From positions 2,929-47,894 of the forward strand of contig NZ_STGY01000081.1 of the NCBI RefSeq assembly GCF_004912275.1: a stretch of 44,966 bases of DNA. Direction: 5' to 3'. Source of the stretch: Glycomyces buryatensis. Its GTDB lineage: Bacteria > Actinomycetota > Actinomycetes > Mycobacteriales > Micromonosporaceae. This document shows, in pieces, positions 8,446-16,592 of this stretch. Made by a program: the position numbers and the translations under genes. Within the stretch, counting starts at the first letter, position 1. Each line of letters begins with the position of its first letter. Under the pieces are notes generated by a model. It ran no database searches. It was not told where the DNA came from and worked only from the letters and a program-made list of their open reading frames with translations.

Positions 8446-10310
8446 TGCTCCCCCTCCTTCTTGTCGGGACCGTATGCCGGGGGCTGGGGCCGGTATTCGA
8501 AGGCCGACAGCGGCGGAGGCGGCGGCGAAGGGGCCTGCGCCGTGCTTCCCGGATTTCCGGGGGCCTGGCCGGGCTGGTTCGGTTGCTGAGTGGTCGGGCC
8601 GCCGGGCCCGGGCGGCGGTCCGCCGTTCGGGTGCGGCGGGCCGGGTGGCGGCCCGTTCGGCGGGCTCTGCAGCGTCGGCCCGCCATTGGGGGCCGGGGGT
8701 CCACTCGTGGGGGCGACGGTGCCGCCGCCCTGCATCGCGGCCGGGATGATGAGCTCGGTGGGCTGGTCGCCGCCGGGCAGCGGCCCGTCGGCCGCGACGC
8801 CCGCGGTGGCGGCCTCCTCGGCGGCCTTGCGGGCGGCCTGCTCGGCCAGGAACTCCGCCGGCGCCTCGGTCTTCTGGAGGCCGTAGGAGACCTGCCAGGG
8901 CTTGCGGGCGTCGTTCGAAACGCGGATCAACAGGCCCAGCATGAGCCAGCTGGCGACCAGCGAGGAACCGCCGGCTGCCATGAAAACAGTGGTCAGACCC
9001 GTCATGGGAATGAGGCCGGTGACGCCGCCCGCCACCACGAACAGCTGCAGCGCAATCAGGAAGGCGATACCGCCGGCCATGAGCTTGCCGAACAGATCGC
9101 GGCACATGATCCCGGTCTTGAACGAGCGCTCGACCAGGATCGCGTACAGCAGGAGCAGCCCGAGGAGGCCGACCAGGCCGGTCTCCTCACCGAACGCCGC
9201 CAGGATGAAGTCGGATTCGGAAGCCGGGATGAGGTTGGGGTTGCCCGCGCCCGGCCCGTTGCCGAGCAGTCCCCCCGCGTTCAGCGCCGACAGGCCCTGG
9301 ACCAGCTGATAGGAGGACGGCCCGCCCTCCGGCGGCGGCCATACGTAGGTCGGATTCCACGGGTCGAGCCAGATGAGCACTCGGGTCTGGAGGTGGCCCA
9401 TGAACGGGTAGATCGCGATGCAGGCGCCCATGAACAGCGTCAGGCCGATGAGGATCCACGAGGCCCGCCGCGTCGCCATGTACAGCATGGACAGGAACAT
9501 GCCGAACAGCAGCAGCGACGTCCCGAGGTCCTTCTCCAGCACCAGCAGGCCGATACTGGCGGCCCACACGATGAGGATGGGACCCAGGTCCTTCATCCGT
9601 GGGAACTGCATGCCGAGGAACTTCGGTCCGGCCACCGCCAGCATGTCGCGCTTTCGCACCAGATAGACGGCGAAGAAGATGAGCAGCATCAGCTTCGCGA
9701 ACTCCGAGGGCTGGATCGAGAAGCCGCCCAAGCGGATCCAGTTCTTCGAACCGTCCGAACCGGAGATGGAGTACGGCAGAAAGCCCGGCAGCGCCGCGAT
9801 GAAGATACCGGTGAACAACAGGATGTAGGAATAGCTGCGCAGGACGCGGTGGTCGCGCACCACCGCCAGCAGGATCCCGAGCAGGACCACCCCGGCGATG
9901 AAGTACATCAGCTGCCGACCGCCCTGGCCGGCGAAGATGCCCGCGTCGGCCGGGAGCGGGTCGACGGTGGTCGCCGATCGGTCGAGGCGGCGGATGAAGA
10001 CGATGCCGATGCCGGTGATGAAGGAGGCGATCGGGATGAGCAGCGGGTCTGCGTAGGGGGCGAGGAACCGGGTGATCGTCCAGGCGCCGAGCGAAGCGAG
10101 GAAGATGATCGTCGGCAGCATGAACGTGACCGAGTTGGTCTTCGAGATCAGTGCCAGGTCGATCGTGATCTGGAAGCTCAGGGTCGCGATGTAGGCGATG
10201 ATCAGCATCGTGATCTGGCGCCCTACGCGCTTGGGCATTCCCGACAGGGGCGTCAGCGGCGGCTCGGACGGGCCGGCCGGTTTGGCAGTGGCCGACATCG
10301 GCTGGGCCAT
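8442..10310 (-). CDS. rodA: SEDS-family peptidoglycan polymerase RodA/FtsW
   Basis: This 622-aa polytopic membrane protein has about 10-12 TM helices across residues 35-470. It is the SEDS glycosyltransferase that polymerises lipid II into glycan strands together with PbpA. Family signatures include GSDGSKNWIRLGGFSIQPSEFAKL, seen here as WIRLGGFSIQPSEFAKL, then FGEETGLVG and GLIPMTGLTTVFMAAGGSS. It is longer than the mycobacterial homologue (about 470 aa) because of a cytoplasmic tail of roughly 140 residues that is extremely Pro/Gly-rich (PPNGPPPGPPHPNG). The tail may be a docking or phosphorylation platform (inference). The start ATG is at 10310; the gene overlaps pbpA by 4 bp. Confidence 0.95.
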   Translation of the reverse strand: MAQPMSATAKPAGPSEPPLTPLSGMPKRVGRQITMLIIAYIATLSFQITIDLALISKTNSVTFMLPTIIFLASLGAWTITRFLAPYADPLLIPIASFITGIGIVFIRRLDRSATTVDPLPADAGIFAGQGGRQLMYFIAGVVLLGILLAVVRDHRVLRSYSYILLFTGIFIAALPGFLPYSISGSDGSKNWIRLGGFSIQPSEFAKLMLLIFFAVYLVRKRDMLAVAGPKFLGMQFPRMKDLGPILIVWAASIGLLVLEKDLGTSLLLFGMFLSMLYMATRRASWILIGLTLFMGACIAIYPFMGHLQTRVLIWLDPWNPTYVWPPPEGGPSSYQLVQGLSALNAGGLLGNGPGAGNPNLIPASESDFILAAFGEETGLVGLLGLLLLYAILVERSFKTGIMCRDLFGKLMAGGIAFLIALQLFVVAGGVTGLIPMTGLTTVFMAAGGSSLVASWLMLGLLIRVSNDARKPWQVSYGLQKTEAPAEFLAEQAARKAAEEAATAGVAADGPLPGGDQPTELIIPAAMQGGGTVAPTSGPPAPNGGPTLQSPPNGPPPGPPHPNGGPPPGPGGPTTQQPNQPGQAPGNPGSTAQAPSPPPPPLSAFEYRPQPPAYGPDKKEGEQ

Positions 10311-10367
10311 CAGTCCTCAGTCCCCCTCGCGTCTCGGAATGACGAAGTGAGCCTACATCGGGCCCGC

Positions 10368-11636
10368 TTATGACTCTCGGCAGTCCTGCGAAGCTGCAGG
10401 AACAGGGTCAGTGACGCTGTCCCCTGAGGAGCACAGGGGAACGAGATGCTCGTTCCCCGAGGAAGAGTCGGTCAACTCCTCCAGTTCCGACTCGGCCGCG
10501 GCGAGGTCTTCCACCACGATGCCCTCGTCCAGATCCGACCGGACCTCGTCGACGGCGTCCTCGGCGCTGCGCTCGGACCGGACCTCGACCCACGCGGCCT
10601 GGTATCCGGCCACTTCCACCGGCAGGCCGCGGTAGACGGCGATATCGCCCTCGCCCGTGACTCCTATGAAGTACTGCTCGCGGACCCACCACAGCCCGCC
10701 CCCGGCGAGCAGCGACAGCACGATGACCGACGCCAGGACGGTCCGCCACACCCGGGCCCCGCGGCGCTTCTTCGGCTTCTCGGGCTCGTCCTCGGCGGCC
10801 ACCGACTCGGCCTCGTTCTCGTTCTCGCGCTTGACCGCTCGCAGCACCGCCGTGTCCGACTCGGCCAGGCGCGCGTCGGCGGCGGCCCCGGCGATGATCG
10901 GGTGCAGGTCGGTCGGCTCGGTCTCGACCACGTCGGCGACCAGGACGGTCACATTGTCGGGCGCGCCGGCCTCGATCGCCTGGCCCACCAGGGACTCGGC
11001 CGCCTCGGCGGGGGTCGCGGCGTTCTGGAGCGTGGCGGCGATGTCCGCGTCGGAGACGGGGCCGGAAAGCCCGTCCGAGCACAGCAGCAGCCGGTCGCCG
11101 GGGACGCCCTTGAGCGTCTGGAACGCCGGCTCGACCTCCGCGGCGCCCAAGGCGCGCAACAGGAGCGAACGCTGCGGGTGCCGTTCGGCCTCCTCGGCGG
11201 TGATGCGGCCCTCGTCGACCAGCATCTGCACGTACGTGTCGTCGACGGTGATCTGCTCGAAGCCGCCGTCGCGCATCCGGTACGCCCGCGAGTCGCCGAT
11301 GTGGACCATGTTGAACCACTCGCCGTCGAACCACAGCGCGGTCAGGGTGGTCCCCATGCCTTCTTTCTGGGGGTCCTCCGCGACGAGCCGCCGGATCGCG
11401 CGATTGGCCTCGGCGACGGCGTCGGCCAGCTCATCGGCCACCGACTCCGCCGGCGGCGGGGTGTCCAGCCGGGCCACGGTGTTGATGACGATCGCCGACG
11501 CGAGGTCACCGGCGGCCATGCCGCCCATGCCGTCGGCCACCGCAATGAAATGGGCCCCGGCGTACACCGAGTCCTGATTGCCTTGCCTGACCACGCCGCG
11601 GTCGGAAATCGCCGCGTACTCCAGATACAAACTCAT
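10368..11636 (-). CDS. pstP: PP2C-family Ser/Thr protein phosphatase PstP
   Basis: This 422-aa protein removes phosphates placed by PknA and PknB. The N-terminal PP2C domain (about residues 1-240) carries the metal-binding motifs RGVVRQGNQDS, VADGMGGMAAGD, LCSDGLSG and APDNVTVLVADV. A basic-acidic linker leads to one TM helix (about 305-325, TVLASVIVLSLLAGGGLWW) and an extracytoplasmic domain of about 100 residues, as in mycobacterial PstP. I chose ATG 11636 because MSLYLEYAAISDRG is the conserved N-terminus; the open frame extends 41 codons upstream into fhaB. No strong Shine-Dalgarno is visible, so translation may be coupled to fhaB (stop 22 bp upstream). Confidence 0.94.
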   Translation of the reverse strand: MSLYLEYAAISDRGVVRQGNQDSVYAGAHFIAVADGMGGMAAGDLASAIVINTVARLDTPPPAESVADELADAVAEANRAIRRLVAEDPQKEGMGTTLTALWFDGEWFNMVHIGDSRAYRMRDGGFEQITVDDTYVQMLVDEGRITAEEAERHPQRSLLLRALGAAEVEPAFQTLKGVPGDRLLLCSDGLSGPVSDADIAATLQNAATPAEAAESLVGQAIEAGAPDNVTVLVADVVETEPTDLHPIIAGAAADARLAESDTAVLRAVKRENENEAESVAAEDEPEKPKKRRGARVWRTVLASVIVLSLLAGGGLWWVREQYFIGVTGEGDIAVYRGLPVEVAGYQAAWVEVRSERSAEDAVDEVRSDLDEGIVVEDLAAAESELEELTDSSSGNEHLVPLCSSGDSVTDPVPAASQDCRES

Positions 11637-11658
11637 AAATCTACCGCCGTCGCGCAGG

Positions 11659-12144
11659 TCAGGCCCGCAGTTCGAAAGATGAACGCCCGATCCGAATCGG
11701 GACTCCCAGTGGAACCGGCGTAGGTCTGGTGACTCTAGCGCGCCCCAGGTACGTCCCATTCGTGGAGCCCATGTCCTCGACCATCCACTGCCCGTCGACC
11801 GGCGCGACGCGGGCGTGCCGGTTCGACGCGAAGTCGTCCCTGATCACGATCGTCGAGTCGGGGGCGCGACCGATGGTGATCGTCTGACCGGAGAGCACGA
11901 AACGCCTCCCGGCCAGCTCACCGGTCGTCACCACCAACCACTGTGCTGTCTGAGCGGGCCGCTGGCGACCGCCCCCGCCCGGGGCGGGCGGAGCCGAGAC
12001 GGGACCGGCGGGCGGGCCGCCGGCCGCGGCGGGACGGCGCTGCGCGAACAGGTCCTTGGTGACCGTCCGGGCCGCGGCGAACACGAACAGCCACAGCAGC
12101 ACGAGGAGCCCGAAGCGGGCAACGGTCTGGACCAACTCAGGCAT
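11659..12144 (-). CDS. fhaB: FHA-domain protein FhaB (FipA-like)
   Basis: This 161-aa protein has an N-terminal TM helix (about residues 10-30, FGLLVLLWLFVFAAART), a Pro/Gly linker, and a C-terminal FHA domain (about 80-160) with the phosphothreonine-binding residues in ITIGRAPDST, SNRHARV and DMGSTNGTYL. In mycobacteria the orthologue links PknA phosphorylation to the divisome. The ATG at 12144 is preceded by GGGAGCG. The upstream 183 bp contain a terminator after fhaA, so fhaB probably has its own promoter in 12145-12290. Confidence 0.93.
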   Translation of the reverse strand: MPELVQTVARFGLLVLLWLFVFAAARTVTKDLFAQRRPAAAGGPPAGPVSAPPAPGGGGRQRPAQTAQWLVVTTGELAGRRFVLSGQTITIGRAPDSTIVIRDDFASNRHARVAPVDGQWMVEDMGSTNGTYLGRARVTRPTPVPLGVPIRIGRSSFELRA

Positions 12145-12289
12145 GCGACGCTCCCAATGGACAATTGCTCAGTCCCAGACACGTTAGCCCACGGCGGCAC
12201 GCCACAGCCGGGGTGTTGGTGATCGGGCAGTGCCGCAAAGCAAGCCGAACCACCGGCGACGGGGGCCGAGGCTGGAGCCTGAAGCGTGG

Positions 12290-12321
12290 AAAAGGCGGTG
12301 CGGCAAAGACGCCGCCCCGCC
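12290..12321 (-). terminator. Terminator-like hairpin between fhaA and fhaB
   Basis: An 11-bp stem (12311-12321 with 12294-12304, one mismatch) with a 6-nt loop is followed on the minus strand by TTTT at 12293-12290. It is 7 bp past the fhaA stop. It should partly or fully separate fhaA transcription from the rest of the operon. Confidence 0.65.
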
Positions 12322-12327
12322 GAACCG

Positions 12328-13050
12328 TTAACCCGCCTGAAGCGTCAGGGAGGTGGTGCCGATCTGCACCACGTCACCGGGCTGCATGGAGACGGTGGTG
12401 ATCCGCTGGCCGTTGACCAGCGTCCCGTTCGTCGAACCGAGATCCGTGACCGACACCTGGCGGCCGTCGAAATCCACGCGCACATGGCGGCGCGAGATGC
12501 CCACGTCGGGAAGCCGGATCTGGGCCTGCTCGCCGCGGCCGATGGTGGTCGAGCCGTGCGCGACGGTGAACTGGCGACCGTCGGCCGCCACCAGCACCGG
12601 ACCCGTCGGGGCCTGCTGCTGCGCCGGGCCGTAGCCACCGCCGCCGCCGCCGGAAACCGGCTGCTCGGCGCCCTCGTTCAGCGCCGCGACCTCGGCCGTC
12701 ACGCGGAACATGCCCGTGTCCAGGCCCTCGCCGCGCTCGATCTCCACGATCACGTCGCCGTACACGGTCCAGCCGTTCTCACCGATGAACTCGGCCTGCG
12801 ACTGGGCGAGCTCCTGAGCCAGAGCGGCCGCATACGGGGCGAGCCGGTCGTGGTCGGGCGGGGAGAGGTCGATGACATAGCGGTTCGGCACCAGGACGCG
12901 CCCACCGGCCAGCACGGCCTTGTGGGTCTCCGCCTCACGCTGCATGGCGCTGGCGATCTCAACCGGGTGCACAACGCCCTTGAACATCTTGTTGAAGGTG
13001 CCCTCGAACAGGCCCTCCAATTGTTTTTCCAAGCGTTGCAGAACGCTCAC
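12328..13050 (-). CDS. fhaA: FHA-domain protein FhaA with DUF3662 N-terminal domain
   Basis: This 240-aa cytoplasmic protein has an N-terminal DUF3662 domain (about residues 1-115, starting MSVLQRLEKQLEGLFEG) and a C-terminal FHA domain (about 150-238) with TTIGRGEQAQIRLPD, ISRRHVRV and DLGSTNGT, which binds phosphothreonine. A Gly/Pro-rich linker separates them. Mycobacterial FhaA is far longer (about 530 aa) because of its linker; here it is short. The orthologue binds phosphorylated MviN and PknB. The ATG at 13050 is preceded by AGGAGGAGAGC. It is the first gene of the cluster and its promoter must lie in 13051-13280. Confidence 0.94.
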   Translation of the reverse strand: MSVLQRLEKQLEGLFEGTFNKMFKGVVHPVEIASAMQREAETHKAVLAGGRVLVPNRYVIDLSPPDHDRLAPYAAALAQELAQSQAEFIGENGWTVYGDVIVEIERGEGLDTGMFRVTAEVAALNEGAEQPVSGGGGGGYGPAQQQAPTGPVLVAADGRQFTVAHGSTTIGRGEQAQIRLPDVGISRRHVRVDFDGRQVSVTDLGSTNGTLVNGQRITTVSMQPGDVVQIGTTSLTLQAG

Positions 13051-13277
13051 CGGCTCTCCTCCTCATCTGACGCCGAACGGGCGGTGACGCTGGCCTGAAT
13101 ATCTGCGTCGGTATCCGATGGTATCGGCTGGCGTCGAGCCACGGCGAGCGGTTGAGACGCAACCGTTCCCAGAGTCACGCTCGGGTCCACTGTTCGGGTG
13201 AGGTGCGAGTCCTTCTCGCGTACCGTTTCCCACTTGTCCAGGCCTGGGTCGGGTGGCGGGGACCCGCCAGGGCGCGT

Positions 13278-13715
13278 ATGGTGACGCGGGTGACAGATCG
13301 CGACTTTGGTTCATTGATCCGCGACGTGCGCAAACGAGCGCACGTCTCGCTCCGCGAACTCTCCGATCAGGCCGGGGTCTCCAACCCCTACCTCAACGGC
13401 GAGCGCGGCGTGCGCCGCTCCTCCGGTGCCGTACTGCGTCAGATGGCGCTGGCACTGCGCGTGGCCACCCCCGTCATGTACCTCCGCGCCGGCATCGGTC
13501 AGGACGACGGCTCGGCCACCCCGCTGGCCATCGCCACCGACCGCGAGTTGACCGCGAAGCAGAAGCAGACGCTGACCGAGATCTACGACTCGTTCGTCGG
13601 CGAGAACGAGCGCAGCGCCTCCAGCATCCGGTCGTTATCCTCGGGCCGCCCGAACGTGACCCTGACGCCGTCACCCGCGAAGGGGCGCACCAGGATCCCC
13701 AACCGCTGGCAGTGA
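13278..13715 (+). CDS. Small XRE-family helix-turn-helix regulator
   Basis: This 145-aa protein has a helix-turn-helix at about residues 10-65 (LIRDVRKRAHVSLRELSDQA and the VSNPYLNGERG recognition helix). A short helix near 95-115 follows (LTAKQKQTLTEIYDSFVGEN). Several starts are possible: ATG 13278, GTG 13281 or GTG 13290; the HTH begins right after them. The last 44 codons are antisense to the 3' end of hisC, so the tail SLSSGRPNVTLTPSPAKG is probably not a conserved domain. It is divergent from fhaA across about 230 bp and may regulate it (inference). Confidence 0.8.
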   Translation: MVTRVTDRDFGSLIRDVRKRAHVSLRELSDQAGVSNPYLNGERGVRRSSGAVLRQMALALRVATPVMYLRAGIGQDDGSATPLAIATDRELTAKQKQTLTEIYDSFVGENERSASSIRSLSSGRPNVTLTPSPAKGRTRIPNRWQ

Positions 13716-14647
13716 GCGGCGAAGTCCACCGCGCCGCCCGCCAGCGGAAGCCAGAAGAAGTTCGCCTGCGAGTCGGGGATGCCCGGCATGATCTCGCGTG
13801 CCGCCGCGATGGTGCGTTCGCGCTCGGCGACGACCAGGGCCACGCGGCGGCGCATCTCCTCCTCCGCGTCCAAGGCCGCCAGCGCGGCGGACTGCGCGGC
13901 CACGTTGACCGCGAACGGGATCACGCACTTGCGCACGGCCGCAGCCACTTCGGGGCTCGCGACCATATAGCCGACGCGGAGGCCGGCGAGGCCCCAGGCC
14001 TTGGAGAAGGTCCGGAAGACGACGGCGTTGGGCCGGTCCCCGTAGCGCTCGAGCGCATCCGGTGAGGCCGGGTCGGTGACGAATTCCCGGTAGGCCTCGT
14101 CGATGACGATGAGGACCGATTCGGGGACCGAGTCGAAGAGTTCGTCCAGTTCATCGGCGGTGGCGACGGGCCCGGTGGGGTTGTTGGGGCTGCACACCAC
14201 GATCGCGCGGGTGTCGGGTCCGACGGCCTTGGCCATCGCGTGGAGGTCGTGCCGGTGGTCGGGCGCGTTCGGCACCTGGACGCTCGTGAGTCCGGCGACG
14301 GTGGCGGCGATCGGGTAGGCCTCGAAGGACCGCCACGAGTAGACGACCTCGCTGCCGGGGCTGGCGAGCGCCTGCATGAGGTGGCCGATCAGGGCGACCG
14401 ATCCGGTGCCGGTGGCGATCCGCTCGGGACCGACCGCGAGCCGCTCCGAGAGCCGCTGCGTCAAAGCGGTGGCGGCCAGGTCGGGGTAGCGGTGGACCTC
14501 GGTCGCGGTGGCGGTGATCGCGTCGACCACGCCGGGGAGCGGGCCGTACGGGACCTCGTTGCTGGACAGCTTGAGGGCGTCGGGCGCAGCCTTGCCGGGG
14601 ACGTAGAGCGGGATGGCGTCCAGATCGGCGCGGATGGGCTCACTCAT
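13583..14647 (-). CDS. hisC: Histidinol-phosphate / aromatic amino acid aminotransferase
   Basis: This 354-aa class I/II PLP-dependent aminotransferase interconverts histidinol phosphate and imidazole acetol phosphate, or phenylalanine and phenylpyruvate. Signatures: LSSNEVPYGPLP at the N-terminus, ATGTGSVALIGHLM cofactor site, VCSPNNPTGP, VIDEAYREF and FRTFSKAWGLAGLRVGYM with Lys 216 as Schiff-base residue; the C-terminus has GDGVRVTFGRPEDNDR. Short size, no other his genes nearby and the SSNEVPYGP start fit the Pat/HisC2 branch, so the true substrate may be phenylalanine. The ATG overlaps the stop of the RDD gene (ATGA), and the 3' end overlaps the XRE gene by 133 bp, tail to tail. Confidence 0.88.
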   Translation of the reverse strand: MSEPIRADLDAIPLYVPGKAAPDALKLSSNEVPYGPLPGVVDAITATATEVHRYPDLAATALTQRLSERLAVGPERIATGTGSVALIGHLMQALASPGSEVVYSWRSFEAYPIAATVAGLTSVQVPNAPDHRHDLHAMAKAVGPDTRAIVVCSPNNPTGPVATADELDELFDSVPESVLIVIDEAYREFVTDPASPDALERYGDRPNAVVFRTFSKAWGLAGLRVGYMVASPEVAAAVRKCVIPFAVNVAAQSAALAALDAEEEMRRRVALVVAERERTIAAAREIMPGIPDSQANFFWLPLAGGAVDFAAHCQRLGILVRPFAGDGVRVTFGRPEDNDRMLEALRSFSPTNES

Positions 14648-15525
14648 GCTGTCGGCTCCTTCTCTCGGGTGACCTCGACGACGGCGGTACCTGGGGATTT
14701 GTCGTGGAGGCACTGGCGGAACGGGCGGTCCCGGATGCACCATATCGCGTCGAGGAACCACAGGATCGCGCCGAACGGGAAGCAGATCAGCGGCAGTGCG
14801 GCGTAGGACCAGCGCAGGATCAGCCGGCCCCAGCCGAGTTCGATCTTGGGGGCGAGGGAGACGACCTTGATGCCCATGAGCCGCTTGCCGAGCGTCTGCC
14901 CGGTGTCGCGGGTCGAGGGGACCTCGTAGGCGAACCACAGCCCGAGGGCGATGAGCAGGACGATCCACCACTGCTCGGAGACGGACGCCGGCATTTCGAG
15001 CTGCGCGCCTGAGTCCGGGTCGGCGGTGTAGGCCTCCATGTAATCGCGTATGTGAGGCCAGGCGTCCCGGACCATCTGATAGATGAAGTAGCCGTTGATG
15101 ACGGCGTTGAGGGCCAGGATCAGGAGGAAGTCGACCAGGCGGGCGACGAAGCGCTGCCCGGGGTGGGCGAGGGTGCGGCCGGAGAGGATGCGGGCGATGT
15201 CGCGGCGGGAGATCCAGCCGACGGTGACGCCGAGGGAGCGGATGGGGATGGAGTCGGGCGGCTGGACCGCGCCGGGGGTGCGCTGGACGAGTTTCGGCGG
15301 GTCGTCATCGCCGAATCCCTTGGCGTACAGGCTGGTCTGGTCGCCCCGCTCCGGTGCGGATGGTTTGGCCGCGGGCGGTTCGGGTTCCGGATCCAGCGGT
15401 TCGGGCCGCTCGGGGGGTTCGGCGGTGGCGGGGACGGGCTTGCCCACCCAGGCCGAGCCGTCCCAATAGCGTTGCGTGGCTGGGTCGGCGGGATCTTTGT
15501 ACCAGCCCGGTTCGATCATGGTCAT
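14644..15525 (-). CDS. RDD-family membrane protein with N-terminal DUF2510 motif
   Basis: This 293-aa protein begins MIEPGWYKDPADPATQRYWDGSAW, of which GWYKDP and RYWDGSAW are the DUF2510 signature, followed by a Pro/Glu-rich linker. The C-terminal RDD domain (about residues 140-280) has RFVARLVDFLLILALNAVI at its start and RDTGQTLGKRLMGIKVV, with about three TM helices. RDD proteins are poorly characterised; some act in ion transport. The start may be ATG 15525 or ATG 15519. The gene is directly upstream of hisC with a 4-bp overlap. Confidence 0.88.
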   Translation of the reverse strand: MTMIEPGWYKDPADPATQRYWDGSAWVGKPVPATAEPPERPEPLDPEPEPPAAKPSAPERGDQTSLYAKGFGDDDPPKLVQRTPGAVQPPDSIPIRSLGVTVGWISRRDIARILSGRTLAHPGQRFVARLVDFLLILALNAVINGYFIYQMVRDAWPHIRDYMEAYTADPDSGAQLEMPASVSEQWWIVLLIALGLWFAYEVPSTRDTGQTLGKRLMGIKVVSLAPKIELGWGRLILRWSYAALPLICFPFGAILWFLDAIWCIRDRPFRQCLHDKSPGTAVVEVTREKEPTA

Positions 15526-15648
15526 CGTCGCCCATTGTTGCAGCCCGCCCTGAAGGGAACCAGGGAGTTAGGACACAGGCAGTTGGGAGCGATGCGGTAC
15601 CGGTCCGGTCAGGCCCCGGTGCGCTGGGATTCGATGAGCGCAGCGATA

Positions 15649-15681
15649 CGGCCCAGTCGGTGTCTTGCCTCGACTGGGCCG
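15649..15681. repeat. Perfect 11-bp inverted repeat
   Basis: CGGCCCAGTCG at 15649-15659 is perfectly inverted as CGACTGGGCCG at 15671-15681 with an 11-nt loop. On the plus strand CTCTCACTTGC follows, a weak U-poor tail. It could be a small-RNA terminator or an operator. Confidence 0.6.
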
Positions 15682-15879
15682 CTCTCACTTGCTATGCGCA
15701 TCCGTACCGAGTTACCAAGCGTGAAGTCTGCATTCGCGGTGCCCTGCCCCTAGGTGCGGTGGCCCGCTGTGCCTCCCGACGGCTCGTGTCGCACGTGGGT
15801 GCTCGGCGGCTGCGCACGAATTCTTCGGGTCTTTGGAGAACCTGTCCCCCGGAAGTCCCTCCGAATCCGTAACTCATTT

Positions 15880-15901
15880 CTACTCGTCTACTGACGGGTA
15901 G
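15880..15901. repeat. 9-bp imperfect inverted repeat
   Basis: CTACTCGTC at 15880-15888 pairs with GACGGGTAG at 15893-15901 through one G-U pair, with loop TACT. It lies about 180 bp upstream of the DUF4190-like gene in an AT-richer stretch and may be a regulator site. Confidence 0.4.
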
Positions 15902-16081
15902 TAAAGACCTATCGGCAAAAAATCCGAGTTCGCGTCGCGATTGATCGAGACGGGGCGCCCAAGAGACCTCATTGGCCTCATCAGTGTCCGAGTCGATCTC
16001 CAGAAACAGGCGTCCCACAGCTTCGCATTGGACTACGTTGCGGGACATGAGCGCTGCGGCGCTGCTGCTGAGGAGGACGCC

Positions 16082-16591
16082 ATGACCACCTACCCGCCGA
16101 CCCCCGGACCGTCCGAACCCGAGCGCCCGGACGAGGAGGGCTCCGGGTCGGGCCCCGAGCAGCGCCGGGGCGACCAGGGGCCGAGCTCCGGCTCCTCGCG
16201 CCCCAGCTACGAGCCATCTGAGAGCGGACCATACGCGGGCTCGTCGATCCCACCGCCGCCTCCGCTCCCGCCGGACTACAACCGCGGCGGCCCGCAGTAC
16301 GGGCACCAGGCGCGCAACGGATTGGGCACGGCCGCTCTGGTTTGCGGAATCGTCGCGGTGGCGGTGTCGTTCGTCCCTGGGGTCAACCTGTTCACGTGGC
16401 CACTGGGCGTCCTGGCAATCGTCTTCGGCGCCATCGGCTGGACTCGGACCAACCGCAGACAGGCCACGAATAAGACTATGGCCGTCACCGGGCTAGTGCT
16501 TGGCATCGCCTCGTTCCTGACGTTCTGCCTGGTCTATGTGCTGCTGTCAGCAGGCGAGAGCATGTACTCCGACGCGGCGCCGAAGTTCTAG
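16082..16591 (+). CDS. DUF4190-like small membrane protein with Pro-rich N-terminus
   Basis: This 169-aa protein has a disordered Pro/Ser/Gly/Glu-rich N-terminal half. Two to three TM helices follow: LGTAALVCGIVAVAVSFVPG, WPLGVLAIVFGAIGWTR, and AVTGLVLGIASFLTFCLVYV. The NGLGTAALVCGI ... NRRQATNKTMAVTGLVLGI pattern is what DUF4190 proteins show. The function is unknown; such proteins are widespread in actinomycetes. The ATG at 16082 has GAGGAGG upstream. It is convergent with nagA, whose stop lies only 1 bp from this stop, and there is no terminator between them. Confidence 0.8.
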   Translation: MTTYPPTPGPSEPERPDEEGSGSGPEQRRGDQGPSSGSSRPSYEPSESGPYAGSSIPPPPPLPPDYNRGGPQYGHQARNGLGTAALVCGIVAVAVSFVPGVNLFTWPLGVLAIVFGAIGWTRTNRRQATNKTMAVTGLVLGIASFLTFCLVYVLLSAGESMYSDAAPKF

Positions 16592-16592
16592 C

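Larger units (their letters stand above)
15526..16081. other. 556-bp divergent intergenic region with two inverted repeats
   Basis: No convincing gene lies between the RDD gene and the DUF4190-like gene; the longer open frames here are not supported by ribosome sites or recognisable protein. It should hold both divergent promoters. Two structured elements stand out and are listed separately: 15649-15681 and 15880-15901. An A-rich stretch (CAAAAAATCC) lies near 15915. Confidence 0.6.

Noticed and set aside
8446..9105. N-terminal extension of pbpA to 711 aa
   Set aside because: The extra 220 codons are Arg/Pro-rich and overlap rodA in another frame. The conserved PbpA start at 8445 gives the normal length of 491 aa with a proper ribosome site and GTGA overlap.
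8583..10373. 596-codon plus-strand ORF opposite rodA
   Set aside because: Arg/Asp/Gln-rich shadow with no domain; rodA has clear SEDS motifs.
6970..13050. Operon interpreted as a biosynthetic or defence cluster
   Set aside because: The gene order fhaA-fhaB-pstP-rodA-pbpA-pknA-pknB is the well-known actinobacterial growth and division operon with intact motifs.
15692..16306. 204-codon minus-strand ORF in the intergenic region
   Set aside because: It crosses the start of the DUF4190-like gene, is Arg/Ser-rich, and has no ribosome site or motif.
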